From: Bacteroidales bacterium
GTDB lineage: Bacteria; Bacteroidota; Bacteroidia; Bacteroidales; F082
Length of the DNA: 64,000 nt
Direction: 5' to 3'
Assembly (NCBI GenBank): GCA_017395365.1
Contig: JAFPUN010000008.1
Span: forward strand, 1-64,000
Below are positions 1 through 8,198 of this stretch, piece after piece (position 1 is the first letter of the stretch; the number at the start of each line of letters is the position of its first letter). A program made the translations under genes and the position numbers. Under the pieces are notes generated by a model that did no database searches, was not told the DNA's origin, and worked only from the letters and a program-made list of their open reading frames with translations.

Positions 1-53
1 ATCGGATAATCCTTCTGTGTTCGCTTAACGTACTCTCTTTCTTCTTTTTCCAT
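1..53 (-). CDS. Probable IS3-type transposase OrfA, 5' end only
   Basis: An ATG on the minus strand at 53-51 opens a frame that runs off the window edge and reads MEKEEREYVKRTQKDYP. From memory this resembles the start of OrfA proteins of IS3-family elements in Bacteroidales, which begin with a short charged segment containing YVKRTQ-DY before the helix-turn-helix. Only 17 codons are visible, so the call rests on that similarity and on the edge position. Bases 54-110 would then hold the element end and promoter, but no inverted repeat can be confirmed because the other end is outside the window. Confidence 0.4.
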   Translation of the reverse strand, partial: MEKEEREYVKRTQKDYP

Positions 54-109
54 TTATCGTTACTTTTTGTTGTAACGCTTTTTCAGGACAAGACACAACA
101 AACACAAAA

Positions 110-142
110 AAAGAGGATGACCTTTTTGGTCACCCTCTTTTA
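110..142 (-). terminator. Rho-independent terminator after the 179-640 gene
   Basis: Arms AAAGAGGATGACC and GGTCACCCTCTTT pair with one mismatch around a T5 loop. Read on the minus strand the hairpin is followed by a run of T. It lies about 37 bases past the stop codon at 179. Confidence 0.75.
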
Positions 143-178
143 CCATTCTTATATATTATAATTATGTAAGAGAATAAA

Positions 179-640
179 CTACTGCACCTCCGTCGGCACG
201 GGAATCTCTATCGGCTCTTTCACTGAGGTGACCGAATAGACGCTGTCGACCACATACTTACTCATGCCACGCCAAGGCAAGGCGCCCAGGTACTCTTTAT
301 AATGCAACTCTACGAACTTGCCCGCGCACCGTTCCAGTTGCTTCGCCACACCCTCATCTTTTACCGAGAAGTTGAACTCGTTAGACTGGATGGTGGCGTT
401 GCTGTTTTTGGAATTGTAGCCCGCTTGTATGAGACGCCCCTCATAGGTCTTGAAGACATAGCCTTTGTAGACAAAAAGATTCAATTCGCCTGCCTTCACG
501 CCGCTACCGAAAACGAAGTAGAACTTGAAAAAGACAAAACACGCGGCTGCCAATACCAGGATCATTCCCAAAATGCCAAAGATTCGGCATCCAATTCTCT
601 TTCTTTTGGGTTGCTTGATTTCTTCTAATTGTTCTTCCAT
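179..640 (-). CDS. Small membrane-anchored protein of unknown function
   Basis: This 153-residue protein has a charged N-terminus (residues 1-16, EEQLEEIKQPKRKR), one transmembrane segment at about 17-40, then a small soluble domain of about 100 residues that would face the periplasm. Similar short Bacteroidales proteins are often mislabelled 6-phosphogluconate dehydrogenase in databases, but nothing here resembles that enzyme. It ends two bases before endonuclease III begins its reading on the same strand, so it is probably the last gene of an operon with nth. Its function cannot be inferred. A terminator follows. Confidence 0.7.
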   Translation of the reverse strand: MEEQLEEIKQPKRKRIGCRIFGILGMILVLAAACFVFFKFYFVFGSGVKAGELNLFVYKGYVFKTYEGRLIQAGYNSKNSNATIQSNEFNFSVKDEGVAKQLERCAGKFVELHYKEYLGALPWRGMSKYVVDSVYSVTSVKEPIEIPVPTEVQ

Positions 641-642
641 GA

Positions 643-1302
643 CTATTGCTCTTTTTTCTGTTTCTTCTGGTAAAAATCACAAATTCCCGTAATCCCACAT
701 TCTTCGCATTTCGGTTTACGGGCCATGCAGACATAGCGCCCATGCAAGATAAGCCAATGGTGCGCTTTCGCAATCACCTGCTCGGGCAGATGCGCCACCA
801 AGGTCTTCTCCGTCTCCAACACAGTCTTCGAGTTTTTGGTCAGGCCGATGCGGTTCGAGACACGGAACACATGTGTGTCGACCGGCATGGCGGGTTGGTC
901 GAAGGCCACCGCCATCATCACATTGGCGGTCTTGCGGCCCACACCAGGCAGTTTCTGCAAGTCTTCTAGATTGTTAGGCACGACACCATTAAAGTCGCGT
1001 ACCAAGGTCTGTGCCATACCCAACAGGTTTTTGGCCTTGTTATTGGGGTATGAGATGCTTTTGATATAGGTGTAAATCTCTTCCACAGTCGATTCCGCCA
1101 TATCTTTGGCCGTCGGATATCGCTGGAACAAAGCCGGTGTCGTCATATTGACGCGTTTGTCGGTACACTGCGCCGAAAGGATGACCGCCACCAACAACTG
1201 ATATGGATCTTTATACTTCAGCTCAGTTTCAGCCACTGGCAAATGCTGCGAGAAATAGTCTACAAAAGCGTCATATTTCTGCTGAACCTTATTGTTTCTC
1301 AT
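643..1302 (-). CDS. nth: Endonuclease III, base-excision repair glycosylase/AP lyase
   Basis: The enzyme removes oxidised pyrimidines from DNA and nicks the resulting abasic site. The helix-hairpin-helix LPGVGRKTANV carries the catalytic lysine, and VDTHVFRV carries the catalytic aspartate. The C-terminal [4Fe-4S] ligands fit the family spacing C-x6-C-x2-C-x5-C (CMARKPKCEECGITGIC). The frame is open further upstream to 1377, but that would overlap the preceding gene, which stops at 1349. The start MRNNKVQQKYDAF at 1302 gives 219 residues, close to E. coli Nth (211). It is probably co-transcribed with the genes on either side. Confidence 0.95.
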   Translation of the reverse strand: MRNNKVQQKYDAFVDYFSQHLPVAETELKYKDPYQLLVAVILSAQCTDKRVNMTTPALFQRYPTAKDMAESTVEEIYTYIKSISYPNNKAKNLLGMAQTLVRDFNGVVPNNLEDLQKLPGVGRKTANVMMAVAFDQPAMPVDTHVFRVSNRIGLTKNSKTVLETEKTLVAHLPEQVIAKAHHWLILHGRYVCMARKPKCEECGITGICDFYQKKQKKEQ

Positions 1303-1348
1303 AAAGGTATTATTATGCACGCAGAATTCGCAGAAATGCGTGAGATAC

Positions 1349-1798
1349 TCAAATGATGTCTCCTTGTTCGTCAACAAGCACGCCCCAGCTCACAGCCGTC
1401 ATCTTGTCGTCCTCAAAGAAGAAATCCATCAGGGCATCTTCAAAAGTGACGCGAAGCTCTCCGTCTTCGGTCTCTTCCTCCAATTCCTTGAACCCGTTGT
1501 CTTTCATCAGCTTGACGACCTCGTCTTTCTTGAGTTCGAGCACTTTCTTGCCGTACAGCGTCGCTGCCTCGTTCTCTGTCTCGAAGCAGGCCACCACCGA
1601 CTTGGTGACACCCTCAAAATAGATGTTCGTCTGGATGGCGTCGTATTCATAATAGATGGAACGGTTGCCCGTCTCTTCCATATCGCTCAACTCCTCATAA
1701 AAGTCGGGCATATTCAGCAACTTGACGGTATCGTCAAGCGTCATTCCGAAAGGTATCTCGCCGTAGCCTTTCAGCGGCATAATGGTAAAGTCTTTCAT
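1349..1798 (-). CDS. Acidic hypothetical protein, 149 residues
   Basis: This is a soluble, strongly acidic protein with no signal peptide or membrane segment. It opens MKDFTIMPLKGYGEIPFGM and has a mid-section rich in E and K followed by an aromatic-acidic C-terminus. Members of this type are found as unnamed proteins in Bacteroidales, but I do not recognise a domain. It lies 46 bases upstream of nth on the same strand, which suggests an operon but says little about function. Confidence 0.7.
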   Translation of the reverse strand: MKDFTIMPLKGYGEIPFGMTLDDTVKLLNMPDFYEELSDMEETGNRSIYYEYDAIQTNIYFEGVTKSVVACFETENEAATLYGKKVLELKKDEVVKLMKDNGFKELEEETEDGELRVTFEDALMDFFFEDDKMTAVSWGVLVDEQGDII

Positions 1799-1886
1799 AG
1801 CTTTGTTGATTCGGCCGCTAAAATAAGGATTTTATTGGTATCCGCTTCAGTTTTTCCAAAAAAAAGTGCACGCATAATCATAGTCT

Positions 1887-1947
1887 GCGTTTGTCTGCAT
1901 AGATACACTCCCTCGTACCTCGGTCGGTATGACATGCAGACAAACGC
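1887..1947. repeat. Long hairpin with conserved loop, copy 1
   Basis: Arms GCGTTTGTCTGCAT (1887-1900) and ATGCAGACAAACGC (1934-1947) are perfect 14-base complements around a 33-base loop that begins AGATACACTC and ends CTCGGTCGGTATGAC. The loop ends match those of the element at 10372-10424, but the stem sequence is different. It lies 117 bases past the stop of the permease gene at 2064. Confidence 0.85.
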
Positions 1948-2063
1948 CTCGGTCTGATATATATTCTGATATATATATATAGGAGACTTCTAATGATCAA
2001 ATTAAAGAAAGCTCCTACGGAGCAATTTTGAGATGGCCTTGCAAATCACGAACAACGCCACCC

Positions 2064-3287
2064 CTATTCAAAACGAATCGACTTGGTAGGGCTGATACGG
2101 TTGATGACCGAAGTCGGGATGAGCAACATCAACACCCAGAGCAGGAAGGTGCCCAAATTGATGAGCACCACGGTGCTGAAATGCAATTCAATAGGCACAG
2201 CGGAGAGATAATAGGTGGCGGCATCCAGTTTGATCAACCCCGTGTATTGCTGCAAGAAACAGAAACCCAAACCTATGACATTGCCTATGAGCATGCCTAT
2301 GAGCAGGATGCGCAGCGAACGACGCAAAAACACCTCGCGAACGAATTTGTTGCTGGCACCCATAGCTTTCAACAAACCGATGGTAGAAGTGCGCTCAATA
2401 ATGATAATCAACAACATACTGATAACCGTGATGCCTGCCACCAACAGCATTAATGCCATGATGAGCCAGACATTGGTATCAAGCAAATCGAGCCAGTCGA
2501 AGATTTGGGGATGGCTCTCACGCGCGGTATAGCATGCCAATTCGGAAGGGAGCGCATAATATAGCTTCTCATTCACTTGATCCACATCGGCCTTGTCATC
2601 CAAGGCAATCTCCAGCAGTCCCGCCTCATTGTCTTCCCAACCGTTCAGTTTGCGGATCTGGTTGAGGTCGGCGAAGACATAACGCTCGTCAAACTCGTAA
2701 AGGCCCGTCTCAAAGATGCCCTTCACCGTGAATTTACGGCCTCTCGCCTGCTGGTCCTTGTCGATGAACCAAACACGGACATCGTCGCCCTCCTTAAGGA
2801 GCATCTTGTCGGCGATGATCTTGGAAACCAGCACCTCCGTTGAGCGCTCTCCGGCTTGAAACTGGGGCGTCTCCCCTTCCAACAAGCATCGGTTGAAATA
2901 ACTCCAGTCGTAGTTTTCGTCCACACCCTTCAGCACCACACCTTGTATCTCATCATCGGTCTTGATCATACCCGCCTTGTCGGCCACCTGCTGGTAATGG
3001 CTGATGCCTTCAATAGTATTCAACCTGCTGATTAACAATGAATCCAAGACAAACGGAGTCTCCTCCACCGACTCGTTTTTGTCTAAGGCTTGCACATGAA
3101 TTGGGGCCACAAAGCCAATCACCTTGTCGCGGATCTGGTTCTTGAAGCCCACCACGACCGCCCAGGCAATCAGCATCACGATGATGGCCAACGCCACGCT
3201 GGTGACAGCCAGACGCATCACCGTCGAGGACAAATTTTCCTTCGAAAGCGAAAAAATTCGGTCTGCTATGAATTTTGGGCCCGACAT
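2064..3287 (-). CDS. LolC/LolE-type ABC transporter permease
   Basis: The layout of this 407-residue protein is typical of lipoprotein-release permeases: one N-terminal transmembrane helix (about residues 22-50), a large periplasmic MacB-like core, then three C-terminal helices of an FtsX domain. The segment IIERTSTIGLLKAMGAS is the conserved coupling region. Such permeases move lipoproteins from the inner membrane towards the outer membrane with a LolD ATPase, which is not next to it here. I chose MSGPKFIADRIFSL at 3287 as start, since the longer frame would run through the promoter shared with the divergent NamZ gene. Confidence 0.85.
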   Translation of the reverse strand: MSGPKFIADRIFSLSKENLSSTVMRLAVTSVALAIIVMLIAWAVVVGFKNQIRDKVIGFVAPIHVQALDKNESVEETPFVLDSLLISRLNTIEGISHYQQVADKAGMIKTDDEIQGVVLKGVDENYDWSYFNRCLLEGETPQFQAGERSTEVLVSKIIADKMLLKEGDDVRVWFIDKDQQARGRKFTVKGIFETGLYEFDERYVFADLNQIRKLNGWEDNEAGLLEIALDDKADVDQVNEKLYYALPSELACYTARESHPQIFDWLDLLDTNVWLIMALMLLVAGITVISMLLIIIIERTSTIGLLKAMGASNKFVREVFLRRSLRILLIGMLIGNVIGLGFCFLQQYTGLIKLDAATYYLSAVPIELHFSTVVLINLGTFLLWVLMLLIPTSVINRISPTKSIRFE

Positions 3288-3302
3288 TTGTAGGATTTTC
3301 AA

Positions 3303-3318
3303 TAATTTTGCAAAAGTA
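3303..3318. promoter_or_regulatory. Back-to-back divergent -7 boxes
   Basis: TAATTTTG (3303-3310, plus) directly abuts CAAAAGTA (3311-3318, which is TACTTTTG on the minus strand). Both fit the Bacteroidota -7 consensus TAnnTTTG. They point to NamZ (start 3333) and the permease (start 3287). No TTTG with standard -33 spacing was found for either. Confidence 0.55.
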
Positions 3319-3332
3319 AAAATAAAACCGAA

Positions 3333-4535
3333 ATGAAACGACAATTCTTTGCAATCCTATTCTTCTGCTGGGCTTTCATCATGCCCGCTCAAGCCCAATC
3401 CATCAAAACGGAAGACGAACCCAACTTGGCTTTTGTTGACAAAGAGCATTATGTCAGCGCTGCCATGCAACTTGACGATTACCTGCCGCTTCTCGAAGGA
3501 AAACAAGTCGGTGTGGTGGGCAACCAGACGAGCATCATTGGCAAAACGCATCTCGTTGACACGCTGCTTTCATTAGGCATCGACATTAGAAAGATCTACA
3601 CCCCCGAGCATGGCTTCCGTGGCACCGCCGACGCTGGCGCCAAGGTGAACAGCGGCAAGGACGAAAAGACCGGACTGCCTATTGTCTCTCTATACGGCAA
3701 AAACAAGAAACCCACGGCAGAAATGCTCCAAGGCATCGATGTCATCCTCTTTGACCTTCAGGATGTCGGAGTGCGTTTCTACACCTATATCTCCACCATG
3801 AGCTATGTGATGGAAGCAGCCGCCGAAAACCACATCCCCGTCATCGCCCTCGACCGTCCCAACCCGAATGGCTTTTATGTCGACGGTCCCGTCTTGAGAA
3901 CCGAGAACAAATCGTTTGTGGGGATACACGAGGTGCCTGTGGTCTACGGCATGACTATTGGCGAATACGCCAAGATGGTCAACGGCGAAGGTTGGCTCAA
4001 AGGCGACATCACCTGCGACCTTACCGTGATTCCCATCAAGGAGTACAACCGCAATGCCATCTATGAATTGCCCGTGAAGCCCTCGCCCAACCTTCCCAAC
4101 TGGGAATCGGTCTACCTCTACCCCACGCTTTGCTTCTTTGAAGGAACCAATGTCAGCGTGGGCCGCGGCACCGACACGCCCTTCCAAATCTTTGGACACC
4201 CCGACATGAGAGGTGGTTTTTCCTTTACGCCACAAAGCACGAGCGGCGCTTCAAAGCCTTTGCTCGAAGGCCAACAATGCCGTGGCGAGAACCTTGTGGA
4301 ATACGCCCATGACTATGCCAACAACGACAACCAGCTCCATCTGGAATGGATTATCGACGCTTATCAGCAACTCAAGGACAAAGGCTTCTTCAAGGATTAT
4401 TTCCGTCTGCTCGCTGGCAACAAACAAATGCAACGCGACATCGAAAGCGGGAAAAACGCAGACGAAATCCGCGCATCATGGCAAAACGACCTTGGCGCGT
4501 TCAAGACCATCAGGGCCAAATACTTACTGTATTAG
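3333..4535 (+). CDS. namZ: NamZ-type exo-beta-N-acetylmuramidase (DUF1343)
   Basis: Family members remove terminal N-acetylmuramic acid from peptidoglycan fragments. The 400-residue protein starts with a signal peptide (MKRQFFAILFFCWAFIMPAQAQ) so it acts in the periplasm or outside. The Rossmann-like N-terminal half contains the family motifs KIYTPEHGFRG, LPIVSLYG, DVILFDLQDVGVRFYTY and LDRPNPNG. The C-terminal half has SVGRGTDTPFQIFGHP. The C-terminus is complete, ending with the AGNKQMQRDI region usual for the family. The gene overlaps the convergent HD hydrolase gene by four bases at the stop codons. Confidence 0.9.
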   Translation: MKRQFFAILFFCWAFIMPAQAQSIKTEDEPNLAFVDKEHYVSAAMQLDDYLPLLEGKQVGVVGNQTSIIGKTHLVDTLLSLGIDIRKIYTPEHGFRGTADAGAKVNSGKDEKTGLPIVSLYGKNKKPTAEMLQGIDVILFDLQDVGVRFYTYISTMSYVMEAAAENHIPVIALDRPNPNGFYVDGPVLRTENKSFVGIHEVPVVYGMTIGEYAKMVNGEGWLKGDITCDLTVIPIKEYNRNAIYELPVKPSPNLPNWESVYLYPTLCFFEGTNVSVGRGTDTPFQIFGHPDMRGGFSFTPQSTSGASKPLLEGQQCRGENLVEYAHDYANNDNQLHLEWIIDAYQQLKDKGFFKDYFRLLAGNKQMQRDIESGKNADEIRASWQNDLGAFKTIRAKYLLY

Positions 4536-5098
4536 GAGCCGAAAACCGCTTCAAGCAAAGACATAAACTCTTGATAGGCAAGCGTTTCCGACAATTCTGA
4601 CAATGCCGCTCCCAAGGAGCGGTAATACCATTCCACATCGCTTTTCCCATTCGGGGCGTGAAACAGTTTCCACACCTCATCGCCAATCTTGCGGTAATCC
4701 CAAGCAATGCCACGCATATTGGAGAGTTTGTCGCCAAGTGCAACCACCTTGCTGTCGTAGGGAGCATCTGCCAACTGCTTTGCCTGTATGGTCTTACACT
4801 CGCGCCATGACAAGTTTTCATCCAATGGTGCCGTCTCATGCTGTACGAGTTCGGCCACTCTTTCACCGAACTGCTCCCTGATCTGCTCGATGGTCACATC
4901 GGTGTCTTCTACAGTGTCATGCAAGATGGCTGCTGCCAACATTTCCTGGTCGTTGGTGATGGTGGCCACGATGCTGGCGGCTTCCATAGGATGGATGATA
5001 TAGGGATAAGCTTTGCCGCGTCTCTCCGTTCCACTATGGGCTTCGACGGCAAATTTCACAGCCTTGTCGAAGAAAGTAGTTTCTAATGGGTTGTTCAT
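4532..5098 (-). CDS. HD-domain alarmone hydrolase (MESH1/SpoT-like), single domain
   Basis: This 188-residue protein is little more than an HD hydrolase domain of the kind that removes pyrophosphate from (p)ppGpp. The metal ligands are visible as H36 (YIIHPMEA), H60-D61 (ILHDTVED) and D123 (ALGDKLSNM). It has no synthetase, TGS or ACT region, so it is a small alarmone hydrolase. It begins five bases after the stop of a (p)ppGpp synthetase on the same strand. The pair therefore divides between two proteins what Rel/SpoT does in one, and the hydrolase may hold the synthetase in check. Other HD nucleotide phosphohydrolases remain possible. Confidence 0.85.
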   Translation of the reverse strand: MNNPLETTFFDKAVKFAVEAHSGTERRGKAYPYIIHPMEAASIVATITNDQEMLAAAILHDTVEDTDVTIEQIREQFGERVAELVQHETAPLDENLSWRECKTIQAKQLADAPYDSKVVALGDKLSNMRGIAWDYRKIGDEVWKLFHAPNGKSDVEWYYRSLGAALSELSETLAYQEFMSLLEAVFGS

Positions 5099-5103
5099 GG
5101 TTA

Positions 5104-6183
5104 CTAGATGAGATTGATTTTTTGGGCCTGCTCAACGATGCGTTTGGCACGTTGCTTATGGTATTCGTTTTCGCCATAAAGCGCATCAAACAGCCTCACC
5201 AATCCGGCCTCACCGTAGCCTTTCTTGAGGATGGTGACGATGCAGAGGTTTTGGAGTGCCACCGAATAGGCCACAATATCCAAACCGGTGCCGGCCAACT
5301 GGAGCAGTGCCAACTGGTAGGCGCTTTCTTTGTTTTCGTTGATCATGCTGACAATGTCGCCGATCGTCTTCATCTCCATGTGAAGCAACACGTTGTAATA
5401 TGGCATGAGGCTGTCCTCGTAAACCTCACCTTGGTTGATGGCCGCAATCTTTTCGACAAGATTACGGAAAGGCTTGAGTTTGAGGAAGCTACGGAATGTA
5501 TCACCATTGAGAGGCACCTCGTCGAAGTTGCCCGAAGCCACCATCGACTGCACATTGCGACGGTAATTGTTGACATCCTTGCGGATACGGTTAAACTGCT
5601 CGTCAGCCAACTCCAAAATTCCGGCCAGACGGCTCATATTGCGTTGATATTCAATGGGTATTTCCACATCACTCTTATAACCGATGTAGTGGTACATGTT
5701 GGCCCATACGTGCTGCAAAGTGCTTCGCATCTGTAGCTCGAAGTGCATTTGGTTAAGTTGAGGCAGTTCAGGGTTTTTGTACAGAGTCTCGGGGATACGG
5801 CAGATATAGTGCAGCGACATATAGCCGAAACGGTCAATCTCCAACATCTTGCGCTTGTCGACGGAGTTAGCCCAATCGATTTCAAACATCTTTTCTGCCA
5901 AGGCGGAAATGATGTCGACTTCATCGCTGTAGTAGGTAATGATGCGTGCGCCAAGGACATCGGTAATATCTTCCAACGTATGGTATTTGTAGCCTTTCAG
6001 CTCCAGCTTCCCAATCAGGCTTTGCTCCGACTTGACACGGGCTTCAATACCCGAAACGAGAATGTTGTTCTTGTCGAGGCAGCTACGCAACAAATCGAGA
6101 ACCACGGTTTTCATCTTCTCATAAATGGGAAGTTTTTCGTGATACTCGCTGAGAAGCATCTCACAATGCATATCGAGTTTCAT
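5104..6183 (-). CDS. RelA/SpoT-type (p)ppGpp synthetase without hydrolase domain
   Basis: The synthetase domain spans about residues 42-172. Visible are SGIEARVKSEQSLIGKL (substrate-binding basic segment), EDITDVLGARIITYY, GYMSLHYI and FELQMRSTLQHVW, whose E149 matches the catalytic glutamate of Rel enzymes. Residues 173-359 form a helical extension without TGS or ACT domains, so it is neither a classic long Rel nor the shortest small synthetase. The start MKLDMHCEML at 6183 follows the STAS gene by 11 bases; longer frames would run into that gene. It is predicted to make ppGpp or a related alarmone from ATP and GDP/GTP, presumably under control of the partner-switching genes upstream. Confidence 0.88.
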   Translation of the reverse strand: MKLDMHCEMLLSEYHEKLPIYEKMKTVVLDLLRSCLDKNNILVSGIEARVKSEQSLIGKLELKGYKYHTLEDITDVLGARIITYYSDEVDIISALAEKMFEIDWANSVDKRKMLEIDRFGYMSLHYICRIPETLYKNPELPQLNQMHFELQMRSTLQHVWANMYHYIGYKSDVEIPIEYQRNMSRLAGILELADEQFNRIRKDVNNYRRNVQSMVASGNFDEVPLNGDTFRSFLKLKPFRNLVEKIAAINQGEVYEDSLMPYYNVLLHMEMKTIGDIVSMINENKESAYQLALLQLAGTGLDIVAYSVALQNLCIVTILKKGYGEAGLVRLFDALYGENEYHKQRAKRIVEQAQKINLI

Positions 6184-6194
6184 AATACCCCATA

Positions 6195-6497
6195 TTAGAT
6201 TATGTTGATGATATTGGAGAATCCGGTGATGTCGAAGACCTCCTTCACGCGTGGATTCATGTTGCGCAACACCATCTTGCCATCGCGAGCCATGACGCTT
6301 TTCTGCAAGAGCAGGAACACACGGAGACCTTGCGACGAGGTATAGGTCATGTTCGTGCAATCGATGTCGATGTCGGGCTTTTCACCTTCCATCAATGAGG
6401 CGATGTCTTGTTGGAACTGGTCGGCATTGGTGCTGTCGATGCGCCCGTCAAGCACAACCAGGGTCTTTTCGTTTTGTTTGTTTATTGTTACCTTCAT
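6195..6497 (-). CDS. STAS-domain anti-sigma factor antagonist (RsbV/SpoIIAA-like)
   Basis: The 100-residue protein is a single STAS domain. The region MTYTSSQGLRVFL contains the serine (S54 or S55) that is phosphorylated in this family. In the known scheme the unphosphorylated form binds the RsbW-like kinase and frees the kinase's other partner. It sits between that kinase gene and the alarmone synthetase gene. No sigma factor is encoded nearby, so the released partner is unknown. Length and motif placement are normal for the family. Confidence 0.92.
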   Translation of the reverse strand: MKVTINKQNEKTLVVLDGRIDSTNADQFQQDIASLMEGEKPDIDIDCTNMTYTSSQGLRVFLLLQKSVMARDGKMVLRNMNPRVKEVFDITGFSNIINII

Positions 6498-6558
6498 TTT
6501 TTATTATTGTTTTTCATCGCTACTAAATCGGCTGTCACATTGTGGAAGCCCTATGACG

Positions 6559-7017
6559 CTAAACTCTCTTACTCATAACCAGAACATTATTCCCGTCTTC
6601 ATACCGATAGCTAATGCTGTCCATCATGCTCTTACAAATGTAAATGCCCAATCCCCCGACGGGACGTTCACCGGCCGAAAGCGTAATGTCGGGGTCGTCT
6701 TTCTCAAGGGGGTTGAAGGGCATACCTGCATCTCGCAATTCTATCGTGAGAATCAAAGACTTGTCATCCAGACTAGTGCCTGCCTCAAGCCAGCCGATAC
6801 CGCCTTCGTAGGCATATTGAACCACGTTCTCGACGGCTTCCTCAATGGAAAGCTCAATCTTGAAACGCAGGTCTTCATCCTTGGGCATGTCGGGCGAGGC
6901 CATCAGGAAGGCGACAATCTCGCTGCTTCGGTCCGTTATTGGATTAAAACGTTTCTTCATCATGTTTTCTTCTTTTTCAAATGACGGCTGCCGCACTGCG
7001 ACATCCCTACAACTCAT
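6559..7017 (-). CDS. RsbW-like serine kinase, GHKL ATPase
   Basis: The protein has the GHKL nucleotide fold: N-box IEEAVENVVQYAY (N64 for Mg-ATP), G1 box RDAGMPFNP and G2 box GGLGIYICKSMMD. Such kinases phosphorylate STAS antagonists and sequester a target. The ATG at 7017 overlaps the stop of the phosphatase gene as ATGA, which supports this start (152 residues) and translational coupling. An internal start at MMKKRFNP is the alternative and would remove 18 poorly conserved residues. Confidence 0.9.
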   Translation of the reverse strand: MSCRDVAVRQPSFEKEENMMKKRFNPITDRSSEIVAFLMASPDMPKDEDLRFKIELSIEEAVENVVQYAYEGGIGWLEAGTSLDDKSLILTIELRDAGMPFNPLEKDDPDITLSAGERPVGGLGIYICKSMMDSISYRYEDGNNVLVMSKRV

Positions 7018-8129
7018 AATTTCAAACTGACTATGGTTAAATCGTCATTCTGCGGATTGCCTTCCACAAAGGCTTGCACTGAATCGTATAGATTTTCCAC
7101 GACGTCTTTTTCCTGTGCAGTCGTTTCGGGGAACGTCTCCACGATACTTTTTGCCCATGCCATCAGTCGTTCTTCCCCATATTGACTTTGATCCGCCTTT
7201 TCAGCCTCGGTCACGCCATCCGTATAGGCGATGATGCGGGTGCCTAGTTTCAAGTCGATTTGCTCCGCTTCATATTGAAAACCTGACATCACCCCAACTG
7301 CAACATTAGCTTTACTGTGAAGGAAATAAGGCTCGCTGTCAGGAGGAATGATTAGGATTTGGTTGTGTCCGGCATTGCAATAGTCCATGTGCCCTGTCTT
7401 CAGGTCGAGGCGGGCCACAAACAGCGTCACGAACATACCCGTTTCGTTGGCTTCACTAAAGCTGTTATTAATACGAAGCAAGGTCTCGTCCAAAGGCAGG
7501 CCCATTCCCACCACAAAACGAAGCAACACTCTCGTGATAGCCATCACAATGGAAGCAGCCACGCCCTTGCCCGACACATCGCCAATGGCAAAATAGAGTT
7601 GATTGCCCTTCAAAGTGAAGTCGTACAAGTCGCCTCCTACCCTCTTGGCAGGATGAAGCGTCGCATACAGGAAGGGAGGGAACTTTTTAAGGAGCATTCC
7701 CCTCTGGATCTTACGGGCCAACTCAATGTCCGACTGGATGCGCTCATTGGCAGCGGTAGTGGTCTTCAGTTCTTCGATATATTCAAGGAGCGAACTTTGC
7801 ATGGTTTGGAAACTGTCATGCAGCCGCCGCATCTCATCTTCGCTCTTGATTTCGGGCAACACGGCTTTCAGATTGCCATTGGCCATCTTGAGCACGGCTT
7901 TTGAAAGCTCGGAAACAGGACGCGTCATGTAATTGATGACGGCACGACAGGCAAAAAAGATGGCAGCGAGGCTGGCCAACGCAATGGCTAGCATGACCAG
8001 GTGCATCACAGGGGTATCCTGCAACCACTTAAACGTAAAAAACACCGCTATTTGAGCGATGATGGAGATAGCCGACACAATGCCTATGATTCTCCAACTC
8101 AGCCTGCCCGAAAACGTCTTGCCACTCAT
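7014..8129 (-). CDS. Membrane RsbU-type PP2C phosphatase with HAMP domain
   Basis: Two transmembrane helices (about residues 13-35 and 43-63) lead into a HAMP linker (about 60-115), a coiled coil and a SpoIIE-type phosphatase domain (about 150-371). Metal-binding acids are visible in RVGGDLYDF (D167) and AIGDVSGKGVAAS (D184), with AYTDGVTEA and NDDLTIV further on. Its expected substrate is the phosphorylated STAS protein two genes downstream. The short loop between the helices leaves almost no periplasmic sensor, so the signal may be membrane state or a partner. The start MSGKTFSGRL at 8129 fits the -7 box at 8151-8158. Confidence 0.92.
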   Translation of the reverse strand: MSGKTFSGRLSWRIIGIVSAISIIAQIAVFFTFKWLQDTPVMHLVMLAIALASLAAIFFACRAVINYMTRPVSELSKAVLKMANGNLKAVLPEIKSEDEMRRLHDSFQTMQSSLLEYIEELKTTTAANERIQSDIELARKIQRGMLLKKFPPFLYATLHPAKRVGGDLYDFTLKGNQLYFAIGDVSGKGVAASIVMAITRVLLRFVVGMGLPLDETLLRINNSFSEANETGMFVTLFVARLDLKTGHMDYCNAGHNQILIIPPDSEPYFLHSKANVAVGVMSGFQYEAEQIDLKLGTRIIAYTDGVTEAEKADQSQYGEERLMAWAKSIVETFPETTAQEKDVVENLYDSVQAFVEGNPQNDDLTIVSLKL

Positions 8130-8150
8130 TTTTCCTTTTCTTATTCGCAG

Positions 8151-8158
8151 CAAAATTA
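8151..8158 (-). promoter_or_regulatory. -7 box for the partner-switching operon
   Basis: CAAAATTA on the plus strand is TAATTTTG on the minus strand, fitting TAnnTTTG, 21 bases upstream of the phosphatase start. The -33 region is weak. Confidence 0.45.
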
Positions 8159-8198
8159 CAAAATCTTGGCTATCACAACAGTTTCCCACTATTTTTTC

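Noticed and set aside
4532-6183. Calling the synthetase and HD genes a toxin-antitoxin pair outright
   Set aside because: The gene order fits, but the attached partner-switching genes and the longer synthetase argue for a regulatory role equally well.
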